Origin: Rhynchosporium graminicola
Lineage: Eukaryota; Ascomycota; Leotiomycetes; Helotiales; Ploettnerulaceae
Direction: 5' to 3'
Length of the DNA: 64,000 nt
Assembly: GCA_900074885.1 (NCBI GenBank)
Contig: FJUW01000091.1
Location: 245,624 to 309,623 of the forward strand
A program made the translations under genes and the position numbers. Under the pieces are notes generated by a model. It worked only from the letters and a program-made list of their open reading frames with translations. It did not search any database and was not told the DNA's origin. Below, piece by piece: positions 23,593-35,507 of the stretch (the first letter of the stretch is position 1; every line of letters starts with the position of its first letter).

Positions 23593-24337
23593 CAAGACTC
23601 AAGACTCAGAAGAGAGAGATAATCCGGGGCGCCGAGTAAGCAAAACAAAAAAATGCAGAGGAGGAGCTATCTGTGTTGGTTTGGTGCATCGTGTGAAAGG
23701 GAGAGTGAGATTACTGGTTTAATACTTGATACTTGACAAGTGCCTATTCCATGATTTCGGAAAGATGCTGGAAAAGATCTTTGAGGTAACTAAGTAAACT
23801 GATACCTCGGACCATCACGTTATAAAGTACACGAAAATATCATTCCTTGAAAAGGACAGTTGTAAAGTCATACCCTGAATCACAAGGGAAGAATATTCAG
23901 TCCTGGCAGCAGTCACTGTTGTTCCTATCTTAAGAGAGGATTTCACGTCAGGTTCAATTTTTTAATTGGAAATCAGCTAACTACGCCTGCTGACATGCTC
24001 ATGTAATTATCAATTGAGAAGGAAAAGAATGCAACCCGATGCTGGATGATACAAATATCTGATGGCAGACTGATAAAAAGAGGGGAGTGCAGACATGCTG
24101 GATGAGCTGAGACTTCAGATAGTCAGAATCATGATGCTGAAAGATGTCGAAAATGGGCTACATTCACCTCCCATTTTCCATCCCTAGTCCCAATCTCCGA
24201 GTCGTTAATTAAGTGAAAGCATACCATCCCAGGCTAGTCCGAAGTTCGCCACCCACAAAGAACACAAATGTTCGCTCCACGGCAAAGACGTGAGGCCGGA
24301 GTCATATCATCATTCCGTGCCCGATGCCATGTTTTGC
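23593..24337. other. Intergenic, nothing identified
   Basis: 3' flank of the zinc-finger gene and upstream flank of the possible small peptide. No gene seen. Confidence 0.35.
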
Positions 24338-26324
24338 TCACCAATTAGGCTTGTTGTTCTTCCAGTAGTTGGCTCTCTTATCATCTTCGAGCTTCTGAGC
24401 AGCACGCAGATTCTCAGCCATTTGAGCGCGGCCGAGAACAGCATTTGGATTGATCTCATAGCGAATTGTATCATCGGCGAGACGTCCGTTGGTGGTGGCA
24501 GTATTTGCAGTGATTCCCCTAACAACTAACTCAAAGTCATCAGTCTCCCGAACATTACATCGGACGCCTTGAGATTCTGCATGCTGAGCTAAAGCGGTCG
24601 CAGAGTTGTAATATCGGTAGCATCGCATGCACTGGAACTTCTCGTCGAGATGTGCAGGGGAATTTAGGTGGTTGATGAGACCTTGGGCGGTCTTTGCGGA
24701 ATTACTAAGAGAGTCAGCTTGAATCACTCGTAGAAGAAGATAGTACTTACTTGCAACTTGGGTGCGGGCACTTCCACTTGCGGAGAACTTCGACATAGTA
24801 TCTACTGGCCTTGAAGTTTGGATCGGAAGGATCAAATCTTCTATAGACTGTGACTGGAGCTGGAGTGATGGCAAGAGAAGACAGTAAGTCAACTGGTGGG
24901 GCGATGGCGGGTGGTGCGTCTGGGAAGAGGTTCTTGGAGCCCCAAGGATTGGAAGGTGGTTGGCTGGTAAAAGATGATGCCTGGGTCAGCTGAGTGGAGA
25001 GAGCTTGAGAGGGTAGGCAAGTTTCAATAGACGTATTCAAAAACGAGGGAGCGTTGTTGATGGTACGAGCAGCTGGATCGGCCACAACTACAGAAGGGTT
25101 CGACCAAACAGTATTAGCTTTCTGCTCCTGTTGCTTGGGACCACCAGTTTGAAAGTTTCCTGAAGGAGTGGTAGCCGCACCCATCTTGCCTCGAAGGTGT
25201 GGTGGAACAGTGGTGTTTGACTTGGCAGCATTTGGAGATGATGTAGCAATCGTCTCTGCCCAAGTATGAGGTGGTCCACGATTGGTAGATCCTTGGCTGA
25301 CAACACCTAGAGAAGCTTTTTGACCAGCATTCTGACCAGCAACCCAACCAGCAATCCTACCAGCTCCGGGGGCAGTCTTTTGACCCTTTCCACGATTGAC
25401 AACATTCTTACTCAGAGCAGGAAAGTTCTTGGCCCTCAGGGTATTCTTAAGCACCTCGGCAGCGGGTATGGACCATGAAGAGTTTAGGATCTCTGACGCA
25501 GGATCCAGATCAATCAAGTCTTCATCTTCGCCAATTGGATTATCTGGGAGAACGTTGACGAGGGGGGTTTCGATTCCTGAAGGTTCATTAGCCATATACA
25601 GTAGATTGGAAGGTGCTGATTCCGACATACCGTAATCTGTTGGAGCAGCACTTGGCCATCCACCATCATACAAATCCTCATCTTGTCCACCAGGAGACCA
25701 GCCGCCTTGCTGAGCACCTGAATATTGACCACCATCGGCTTGCACACCTGTCCATCCCGCACCAGCCATACCTCCATCGCTGATTTGAGGGAAATCGGAT
25801 GCTTGGCGGAGTGGCGGAAGAGGCTCTTCAGCTCCAGCAATCATCTCACCAGACCGACGGATATCCTTGTAGTTATGGGCGTTTCGCATTGCCTGCTGAT
25901 GACCCATGGTATTCTTGATTGCTTCTTTGAAGGTCTCCTTGGATATATTCTTACATTGCGACTCCTCATAGTGGTTGATGAGACTGCCAACACGGGGGTA
26001 GTTGCGTCCGCAGAACTTGCAGGTCAAGTCCTGCTCTGCGGCATGGTGCTGGAATGGATGTCAGCAAGTAATAGGGTCGTAGACTCACTCTCGATGAGGG
26101 TGGATGGGTTCAAGTTAAAATCAAGAGAGACTAGTTGATGTAGAGAAATAGGATGTACGCACAGCTGCACGGTGGCGTTTCTTTCCCTCCTCGGTGTTGA
26201 AGTCCGCACCGCAAACGTCACAACATATGTGACGAGCGCTGTTGACTTTATGCTTTCTGAAAGCTCCATCTGTGGCGAAAGGTAGCCTGCAGATTTTACA
26301 CCAGAATTCGGCCGTGGAAGCCAT
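24338..26324 (-). CDS. C2H2 zinc-finger protein
   Basis: Three exons, 26324-26163, 26048-24751 and 24704-24338, join in frame to 608 residues. The N-terminus has C2H2-like fingers: FWCKICRLPFATDGAFRKHK (about 8-27), CDVCGADFNTEEGKKRH (about 35-51) and LTCKFCGRNYPRVGSLINH (about 62-80). A long Gly/Ser/Pro/Gln-rich middle follows. Near the C-terminus are KWKCPHPSC...AQGLINHLNSPAH (a finger split by the last intron) and FQCMRCYRYYNSATALAQH. It ends NYWKNNKPNW. The arrangement suits an RNA- or DNA-binding protein of the type conserved in Pezizomycotina. Its target is unknown. The introns have consensus ends and the frame is clean. Confidence 0.85.
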
Positions 26325-26540
26325 GATTGCGAGGGGGAGGGGGGGTATTATTGAGTGGGAATGTGCGTCTTGTCAGTAAGAGGAGTTGAGGTTCAATGGA
26401 TCGAGGTAGAAGGCAGAAGATACCAAGTATGGTGATGAAGATTGGAGAACAGTTGTCAGCAGACGTGGCGAAGTAGAAGTAAGTTGTGGGTGAGGAGAGT
26501 TGGGGTTGTAGAAATGAGGTTGTGTTTATGTTGTGGAAAG

Positions 26541-26568
26541 GGAGGAGGAGGAGGAGGAGGAGGAGGAG
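26541..26568. repeat. (GGA)n microsatellite
   Basis: About nine GGA units, ending AGAAG. Upstream of the zinc-finger gene. Confidence 0.9.
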
Positions 26569-26653
26569 AAGTGGGATCTAGATAGACCTTTGCCAAGCTG
26601 TGGGGCTCTCTCTGCCTGTCAATACAAATTGTGGGAGTAGACTAGGCAGGAAG

Positions 26654-26723
26654 CCTTGCCTTGCCTTGCCTTGCCTTGCCTTGCCTTGCCTTGCCTTGCC
26701 TTGCCTTGCCTTGCTTTGCCTTG
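26654..26723. repeat. (CCTTG)14 pentanucleotide microsatellite
   Basis: Fourteen CCTTG units in a row; one near the right end carries a C-to-T change (CTTTG). The unit length of 5 would shift any reading frame, so the tract is non-coding. Confidence 0.95.
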
Positions 26724-27231
26724 TGGTCGGCCGGTATCAGGCAGACTAAAGAAGGAAGGCCAAACAAGGAAGGAACGATTTGCATCATAAGCATGACATC
26801 TGTTGAGGAAGGTTGATATCAAGTGAAGTAGAAGCCATGTCTGACAGTCTGACATACTATGGAATTGCCTACCCCTTTCAGCGAGACAATGGCTTGCCGA
26901 AGAATCAGCAAGAAGCAAACTTGATCTCTAAGAATCGTCTGCATTTATCACAAAGCCAATTCCTTCTTCATTGGCCTTTTGAGCACGCTCAGAACAATAT
27001 CCACCTGGCACATGTCGATTTGCGCCAGCGTAATAACATATCTGCTGCAACTGAGACCTAGTAAACACAAGCAGCAGCGTGTTGAGGCAGAGTTCAGGTG
27101 TTTGTTTGCACACCACACAAGGAGTTACACACGCTGGAATAGGTAATTTACTCGAAAAACACTAGCGGCCCGCCAAGATCTGGAAACGTGACATCAAAAG
27201 ATATGCTGCATACTTGCCTTGCCGCCCTTTA

Positions 27232-27266
27232 GTTGAGAGTTGAGAGTTGAGGGTTGAGAGTTGAGT
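27232..27266. repeat. TTGAGAG heptanucleotide tandem repeat
   Basis: About five units of TTGAGAG with one G substitution (TTGAGGG). Confidence 0.85.
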
Positions 27267-27507
27267 GTGAAGTGAAGTGAATAGGAAGAAACGTAGCTCA
27301 AAGACATGCGAAGAGTATAGGAAACCCCTGGACGTGGTGAAAGATCCAATGTCTAGCTATAGTCTAGAAGGCACCTACCTACAAGATATCGAAAATGATT
27401 GGCCTCAAAACAGCCAGACTAAGGCTCTTCTCTTCTTCATTCCCAGGAGGGTATGCTATCCTTCGAATTGAACTTTCTATGATCGCAAAATGTACCAGAT
27501 CGATAGG

Positions 27508-27602
27508 GAGAAGAAGAAGAAGAAGAAGAAGAAGAAGAAGAAGAAGAAGAAGAAGAAGAAGAAGAAGAAGAAGAAGAAGAAGAAAAAGAAAAAAGAAGAA
27601 GC
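27508..27602. repeat. (GAA)n microsatellite
   Basis: Pure AAG/GAA units for about 75 bp, then an interrupted A-rich end. Reading frames through it are artefacts. Confidence 0.95.
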
Positions 27603-27931
27603 TCAAGTACAGACAAGAGGAAAGAGGCAGCGCAATGCAATGCAGATGAAATGATTTAATTTCAAGTGAGAACGTTCAACTACTCGAGCAACACCCACCC
27701 ACCTTTCTTGGTACACGCGCTTTGCAGGCCATGCATGATAGCATCTTATCCGTCTTTTGAATAAGAGAACGTCATATAATACCACGTGATAAATCCTCTG
27801 CGACCGCCTCTGAGGAGCTGTATGTTTCGGTAGAAGCTCTCGAGATGAGATGTCGTTCGAGGTGGCAATATATGGTGAGCGCCAGCGTGCTTAGCGCAAT
27901 TGATGATCTGGAATACTGTAACCTCGGCGAT

Positions 27932-27979
27932 AACTATTATCATTTGCCGAGTTCGAACTATTATCATTTGCCGAGTTCG
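27932..27979. repeat. Perfect 2 x 24-bp tandem duplication
   Basis: Two identical 24-bp units, starting AACTATTATCATTTG and ending GAGTTCG, lie head to tail at 27932-27955 and 27956-27979. Confidence 0.9.
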
Positions 27980-28407
27980 ACGTCTGGAGGACCACCTGCA
28001 GTCACTCCAATCTGTCGACAGCAACCTGAATCCAAGTTGCTACAAAGCTGGCCGGCTGAAATGAATACATTTATCTCACGCTCTCTTGCGAATCTTGTCA
28101 AATCACAGTGAATTATAAACTTTCAATGATTGTATATCCAACGCTCTCGCGCGTGATCAAACGACGCTAGCATGCATAGGTATGCTTTATCGGTCGAGCT
28201 GATATTATAAAGCTTATCCTCCCAAGCCTCCCATCCCATCCCGCCCCATCATAGCTGTCCAGTTCAGTTCATCCGTCAGCATACATACAGACCTCACCCT
28301 CCCAATCCTTTTCTCCCGATCATCTGTTCCAAACCTCACGCTGCTTCTGATCCTCACATTGCGAAGACGATATACTCTATCCCTCCCAAGGGACTGCCGC
28401 CACCATC

Positions 28408-29530
28408 ATGGCAACTCCAAAGTTCAATTCCAAATCCCCCACCATCAAGCGGATTCGTAAGCTCTCCCCTCTCCTCTCCCCTCTCCTCTCCTCTCCTCTT
28501 CCATCTCCTCTCCTCTCCCCTCCCTCCCCCCCCACCTCCCAGATCTCCATGGCGGATTCACTCCTTATACACCTCAATCTGACTATTCCCAGTCCGCGAA
28601 GCCCAAGAATTAGCAAACTCCCCCTCTCCCGACTTCCACGCCGCTCCAGCCTCCGACTCCGACCTCTTCGACTGGCACTTCACCCTCCGCGGTCCCCCAT
28701 CCTCACCCTTCTCCGCCGGTATCTACCACGGACGTATCGTCCTTCCCCCAACGTACCCTCTCCGTCCACCCTCATTCCGATTCCTCACACCCTCCGGCAG
28801 GTTCGAAGTCAATCGCGAGATCTGCCTCAGCATTTCCGGCCATCATGAAGAGACGTGGATGCCTGCGTGGGGAGTTAGAACGGCACTGGTAGCACTGAGG
28901 AGTTTCATGGAGACAGACGTCAAGGGACAATTAGGGGGTATGGAGTGTAGTGCGAAAGAGAGGGAGGCGATCGCGGGTCAGTCGCCCGGGTGGAAATGTG
29001 GTGTGTGCGCTAAGAGTAATGGGGAGATTATGAAGGAAGCCGAAGATGCCGCCAAGGCGGAAGGAGAAGTAGAGGAAGTGGAAGTGCCCAAGGAACTGAG
29101 TATGGCATTCAAGGACGAGATGGGGAAGTCTGCGGGAAAGGCAAAGGAGAAGGAGGAGGAAGCGCAGAGTCAAACTCCCCCATTGGAACATGATGGGTCG
29201 GATGAAGCGGAATTGGCAGAGGGTTTCGTGCAAACCGGCCTAGATGGCACATCCGATTCACATCCTCCTAAATCGACTTCCACTGCCACTCCCACTTCAA
29301 CGCAAACCCAATCAACCTATCCCCCAGCCAGACCAGCACAGACAGCTCCGCAACCGACTGGCGCTTCGATACCGAATGCTCCAAGGGCGGCGGTAGCGAA
29401 TGCATATCCTATACAGCAGATGGCACAGAGAGTTTCGAATGATGGTGTACCAGTCTGGGTAGATAGGGCGATCGGAGCGGTGATCTTCTGTTTGGTTGCG
29501 CTTTTCATGAAAGTCTTGTTTGGATTCTAG
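28408..29530 (+). CDS. Tail-anchored ubiquitin-conjugating enzyme E2, UBC6/UBE2J type
   Basis: Two exons, 28408-28456 and 28593-29530, join in frame to 328 residues. The intron (136 nt) is full of CTCTC repeats. The E2 fold starts at about residue 10 (SPTIKRILREAQEL). It contains FDWHFTLRGPPSSPFSAGIY and PTYPLRPPSFRFLT, and the catalytic Cys in NREICLSISGHHEETW, the order typical of the Ubc6/UBE2J family. A long acidic then Ser/Thr/Pro-rich linker leads to one C-terminal membrane helix (AIGAVIFCLVALFMKVLF) that would anchor it in the ER. The family works in ER-associated protein degradation. The start ATG follows GCCACC-type context (ATCATGG). No defects seen. Confidence 0.93.
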
Positions 29531-31305
29531 GGAAGAAGCGGAAATTCGGTGTGAGCGATGTCTTCGGCTTGTATATTTGAGGTTCATATAGTTTGGCGTT
29601 GGGGTATGCAGGCGCTGGATACCAATGGATAGAATTTGGAACACCACGGTTTACTCCTCCATTTCTGAGCTCAGATGTGAAGGTAGAGCCACTGGAGAAC
29701 AACTATTGACATCATACTTGCTAGGAGAATTGTATCCTGCTTGATTATGCAAAACGGTTTGAGAAGCAGAGTAGTATAGTGTAGTCATCTTATGATATTT
29801 ACATGTTTGCTGTGCTGTCCGCCTGAGGTTAAAGAGATGTATACAGACCTCTTTAGAAGAGGGAGGTGAGTGGATTTCGTGATTCTCGATACGCTTCAAA
29901 AATAACTTGAGATAAGAAACAATATAGGACTTGCAACAGAGTACAGCTATTCTTCGGTTTAGCGTGAGTCTCTAGTAAATAACTCCGTTTCACTGCCTTT
30001 TAGTATCAACCCTACTAAATATTAATATGCTACAATTATCAGAATTAAAAACTGCTAAAGCTCTATGAATACTATACTGATTTACCTCTAAATTACGTCT
30101 TTTCAAAGCTCTTGATCTGTAGAGTATATATTCAATCTGTAGTACCATGCTTTCTAGATCTGCTTCTAAGATTGATATAAAAATAAAAACAGCAAGAATA
30201 GGCAAGGTCGATGAGTTGAAATGTCCTCTTAGAAGCTATCTTTTTAAAGGTGTAAATGTGAATCGTATAAGACCTCAAAAGAGAGATAGTAAAAGGATAA
30301 TACTTATCGATAATATATATTTATATATTGTTTATCGCAAAGGCGTGGATTTCAGGTTAAAGGTCTAGCTCTGTTCGTCGATTGAACAGGCTACTTTGTA
30401 AGTAAAGATACCATCGGTCGAAGGTTAAAAAGGCATACTTAGTGATTATCTCTTCGAAGGAATATCAGAATGTATTATCGCCGTCGATATATCTTTTCCC
30501 AGAACCGACAAGGGCATCGATTGCAAGTCGGAACTGATATTACATCTCGCAATAGATAGAGATTTACGCAAAACCGCATATCCTCGAGTGAGTTAATCTA
30601 TACTCTAGCCAGGTTTCTCGCATCAATTTGAATTTCGTGTCAATTACGAGTGCACTCCGACCCGCCAATAAAAGCACATCCTCGTTGTCCGTATCTATCC
30701 CGTAGAAGATAAGTTCTCTTCCATACCTACACTTACTTATACGACCAGATCCAGCCCTTCATGACATATATCTATCGTATTCAACCCCTTCGAAAGTATA
30801 ACACGACATGGATACATTGTCGCTATCCTCAGTTTATTCGGCCTGCGTTATTCGCATTAGAAGCAAGTAGTGAGCATAGAGGTAGAGGCGGATCTTACCT
30901 CGGGGTTATAGCAAGGGCATGTTTTGCAAAGGTAAATATCTCACTCTTTGCGCTCAAATGTGCTCGTTATGCCCTTCGATTCTCTGCCCTTACTTACTGC
31001 GATTTCTTTCTCGTAATGCAACTCTCTATGCGGGGGGATATTTTGATGTTCCTTACGTTATTTATGGCGGTAGTTAAGGACCATATGTCTTATTCAACTT
31101 AACTCCGACGAGGCACGGGAAGTATATATTAAACTCAAATATCAATTAGTTAGATTACTTTTTCATAAAATATAATGATAGGAAATAGTAATAGATAATC
31201 TTCTGATTCTCTGCCTTTAATTAACTTAGTAGTATTATAGAAGTATCTATCTAGCGTTACTATATATACTTCTATACTATAAAAGGGAAATTCCTCCTTA
31301 TCCTA
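29531..31305. other. Transition from gene-bearing DNA into repeat island
   Basis: No gene recognised. From about 29.9 kb the sequence becomes AT-rich and RIP-like with scattered fragments. Bases 30,370-31,100 are less AT-rich and may be an old unclassified repeat. The reading frames at 30147-30368 and 30761-31102 have no domain. Confidence 0.4.
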
Positions 31306-31848
31306 GGTAAACCTTAGTAAACGGAGCATTAGCAGTATACGAAAAAATAATCAAATTAATCGATTATTAATAGATTAAATCGATTAAATTTAGATTAGAT
31401 TAGATTAACTAATTTTAACCTTTAATTAGATTAAGATTTAGAGTTAATCGATTAGTTAATCGACTAACTTTTGATTTATTAGAGGAAACTCTATTATATT
31501 CTTATATCTTCTTATATATCTCTTTCTCTTTATAATTACTCTATAATAAAGAAATTCCCCGCGTTATTAACTATTTCTTCTAGCTCTTCTTTTTCCTCTA
31601 TATTAGCTATAAAACCCTAGCTATTTAAGAGACTAATATTCTCAAAAGTATCTCTATTAAGCCTATTACTAGCTTATTAATAATTGGAGCTCCTAAGCTA
31701 AAGAATCCTTCGAGGGCAGTAGAAGTCGCCGGAATTTGAAAATATTTCTATACTAATAGAGATAATACCGGGTATTTATCTTAATTAATAGTATAACAGG
31801 TTGCACCTAGGACGATACTCGACGCTAAGCATCTCGCTAACTATTAGT
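31306..31848 (-). mobile_element. hAT transposon 3'-end remnant (D1)
   Basis: Read on the minus strand, 31848 to about 31600 gives the hAT C-terminal dimerisation block: YPVL, then KYFQIPATSTALEGFFSLGA and PIINKLVIGL, with RIP-type stops. The remainder to about 31306 is the 3' tail with GATTA/ATTAG tracts and ATCGAT motifs. A second copy (D2) lies at 59284-61172. The left boundary is estimated from where similarity to D2 starts (TTAGTAAACG). Confidence 0.75.
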
Positions 31849-32049
31849 TATAACGACATAAGACTCAAGGCGATATACGAGCAGGGATAAAACAAGTAGA
31901 GAAGCTAAGAGTAATCTTATATAGTCTACTACTAAGGAAATAAGAAGATAAGGAAGGAAAAGAAGAGATATAGAGTACGAGGCACCTTATATATATATAC
32001 TAGTACTAGTCCGATACTATACCGAGTCGGACGCTAGTTATGCCGAGAT

Positions 32050-32284
32050 TGTGACGCTTGCTCTAGAAAGGTCTCAAAACTACCTGAGTAATAAGATCTC
32101 ATATTGCTATAAATATGAAGTAGTAAGAATCACTTAAGAATCTATAACTAAGGAGTAAAGAAGTAGAGAGAGAAGGGAAGTATATATATGAAAAGGGGCC
32201 CCTAAACTCTACTCGTGTAATCTCGCTTAGTAGTAAGTGTTTCTACTAATAAGGAGAAACCTCTAAACCTGACTAGTTATTATA
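32050..32284 (-). repeat. B element left LTR
   Basis: 235 bp; starts TGTGACGCTT and ends AGTTATTATA. It pairs with 41434-41668. It is the downstream (3') LTR of B in the sense of transcription. Confidence 0.9.
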
Positions 32285-32899
32285 CTACCTCCCCCTCCGA
32301 AAAAAGCTCGCCCTCGAGCGTTAGTCTATTTCCTTATTACTATTAAAGTAGTCGTAATTATTAATTCTATTATAGAAAGCTTTCAGCTAATCAGGTAGTC
32401 TAGTAAGAGGTCTAGCTTACGTTAGGTTATTAAGGTGGAATTATTATAGCTTAGCGGGAGCGTATTTAATATCTATAGCGTTATACTATATGAGATCGAC
32501 GTCTTAATTTAACTAGGAAACTCGGTATAAGAGGCTACTACGCTACTTACAGCACGTAAATATATCTTCGATCTCTTATTTATTATCACTAGTGATATTA
32601 ATAAGTAGTAGCAGTAGTAAGGTTTATCCTAGTAAGGGGTCGTTTAGATACTTCTATAGCTTAGCAGCAAGGAATACGTTATATACTTTCATACTAGTAG
32701 GGAGCTCTAGACGATAAGAGCTTCTGACCTTTTTAATTATATAGAAAGGTCTATTAATCAGGAAGTCGAGTTTTTTACTAGGTCGAGTACTTATAAAGTA
32801 GCGTATATCTAGCTAGATAAGGTTATCTATAGTAAAGTCGACTTCATAGCGTAAGTAATTATAAGATTAGGATATCTTAGCTTATATACGTTAGAGGCT

Positions 32900-35300
32900 T
32901 AATTAAGCGGTAGTCTAGGTATCGCGCAGATAATTAGTATAATCTAGAGCTTACTAAGTATTTAACTTATTAGTAAGCGTAATAGAGTTAGGTAAGTCTT
33001 TCTAATTCTAATTAACGCAGGGTATATATCTATAAACGACTTCAAAAGGTAAGAGACCTCTAAGGGATTCGTAAAGGAGAGTTATCTAAGCGTAATCTAT
33101 AATAAATAAGAATTCTGACTAGTTATCTTAATAGTAAGAGATAAAAGGTCGTAATCTGCATTAGAGATATTAGTTATAGATCTCTATTTAGCTATCTATT
33201 TATAAGTAGTCTACTATAGAAAGCTATCTTTTAGTACTAAGAATTATAATAACTATAGTTTAAAAACGGGAAACGAATTAAGGCTCTCTATTAGAGGTAA
33301 TTATTAATAGAGCTCCGAAATAGCAGTATACGTAGTATAAGTAAAGCTTTATAAGGTCGCGCGTATCGGAGGTCTTTCGATATAGAATACTAATTACTTA
33401 TTTACTAAAATAGTTAATAAATATGAGAATATTATTATAGTTATATTTATCGCGGTTAAAGCTATAGTAGTCGATTGTAATATGCTCCTATAGACATGAT
33501 AATATAAGCAGAAGTTAGAGGAGGCCCGGTTTCTTATCGCGCAGCACTTGAATTCGTCAGTAAGTATAATAGTTATAGTAGTACTAGTTAATAGTTAAAG
33601 CGATTCTGTACTACTAGTATTATAATACTAGTAGTTATAAAGTCTTCTTTATACTTAGATAAGTAGTCTCTAATTAGTTATATACTTCGCGTATAAGTAG
33701 CATGCGAAAGTATAAAATATTAAGTATAATTAGTCTTCTTTTATAGAGTAGAAGATCTTTTTCTATAGTTAGTTTTCTAGGAGTAGCAGAGAGAGCTTAT
33801 TTCCGTAGTACTTAGAGTAATAGCGTAATGCGATTAGCGTTAAGTACTTACTATACTATAGAAAAGACTAGCGATAGGTCGGCAACTTCTAAGGCGTTAA
33901 TAAGCTTAAAGTTATCTATAGAGTTAGAGCTATTCCGGAGGTTACTTATAAGTAGTACTAGATCGATTTAGTCTTCGCATAATAGCTACTATAAACACTA
34001 AGTTCTTTTAGCGTTATTCTAGTTATCTAATTTATCTATTCTGCGAGAGAGAGCGTTAGCAAGTAGATTATACTTCCTAAGTCGATAGGTAATTATAAAG
34101 TTATAATCTGCGAGTAGCTTAGCTTATTAGGCTTATCGTGCGTTTAGCTATTTAGAGGTTATAAAGTACTTAAGAGCTTTATAATTAGTAATAACGCGGA
34201 TCTAATATAGTACGCATAAAAGCTAAGATCTCTAATTACTAAAAGATCGTATAATTGCGAGTATTTCCTTATTATAGATAGCGTAATTAAGCTCGGCAGG
34301 TAGTATAGTCTTAGAGAAGTAAGCTACTAGGAACTAGTCTTTATCGTGCTATTACGATAGTATACCTACTATTACTTTATTACTAGCGTCTGTTTCGATT
34401 ATATAAGGTAGATATTACTAATAGTAGTAGAGAAGTAGTACTAAAGTGAGAGCGTGCTTTAGGTAATTAAAGGTATCTTTATACTCCCTAGCGAACTGAA
34501 ATAATATATTATTTTTAGTAAGTTATATAAGAAGTTTTACGATAATTCCGTAGTCCTTAATAAATCGTTAGTAGAAGTTATAAAAGCTTAAGAATAATTA
34601 TACGCCCTTAACTATAGTCAGGTAATTCTAAGATTATTTAATATTAACTTTCTTAGGGTCTACCTCGATCCTAGAAGTAAAGATAATAAATCTAAGGTAT
34701 TTAGTATAAGTAACGTTGAATTTATATTTCTTAAGGTCAGCTTATAATCTAGCGTCTTATAATCGTTATAGTACCTTATATATATATAATTAATACTATA
34801 GTAGGTCATTAGAGTAGATCAGAATATCATCTAGATATACTATATAGAAGTCGTCTAAGTAGTCGAATAAGACGTTATTCATATATCGCTAGTATATCGC
34901 AGGGCCGTTAGTCAGACCGAAAGAGAGTACCTTATACTTATATATATTATAATAGGTCCGGAAGGTTATATACTCTTCAGAGGCTAGATCTATTCGAATT
35001 CGGTAGAATACCTAGCGAATATCTAGTTTAGTGAATATCTTAGTAGTAGAGATTCTAGCTAGAGTTTTATAAATTAATAGAAATAGATATTAATACTTCC
35101 TAATAAGGTTATTAAGTACGCGAAAGTCGATATAGAATCTTAGACTTCTATTAGCTTTCTTAACGAAAAGAATAAGTATAGCATATAGTACTTAAGAAAG
35201 TTCAATAAAACCTTTAGCTAAGTTATTAGTAATATACGCCTTAACGACTTCAAGTTCTTCAGCTAATATCTTATATAAGAGGGAGTATTTAAGGCTCTTC
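32900..35300 (-). pseudogene. B element pol remnant (RT, RNase H, integrase)
   Basis: On the minus strand, RT gives FVKKANRSLRFYIDFRVLNN near 35,160-35,100 and the catalytic YLDDI, still intact, at 34837-34823. RNase H gives NYKALKYFITS and ends LLANALSRR (about 34,200-34,045). An integrase core follows (about 33,800-33,500), with KRRLIILNILYFRMLL. The order RT-RNase H-integrase identifies Ty3/gypsy. Many TAA/TAG codons lie at former Gln and Trp positions. Confidence 0.85.
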
Positions 35301-35507
35301 TCAGCCCCTTTCTTAAGCTTAATTCGATGATCGCATAAGCGATAAGAAGGGAGAATATCACTAGCTTCCTTAGAAAAGATATATAACTATTAGCTATACT
35401 TATAAGGGATCTGTAGTTCTGAATCCAATTCGCTTAAGCTAATAGTAAATTACTAGGCGGTTTTACGACGTTCCGTAAGGTTAATAGTTAAAGATATAAT
35501 AGTAGTA

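Larger units (their letters stand above)
26325..28407. other. Repeat-rich intergenic region between zinc-finger and E2 genes
   Basis: 2.1 kb between divergent start codons, with at least five simple-repeat tracts listed separately. No convincing gene; reading frames across the GAA tract encode only poly-Arg or poly-Leu. C/T-rich sequence at 28,215-28,400 is probably the E2 promoter and leader. Confidence 0.45.

Noticed and set aside
27379..27649. Reading frames with poly-Arg or poly-Leu across the GAA tract
   Set aside because: They are pure products of the trinucleotide repeat on both strands.
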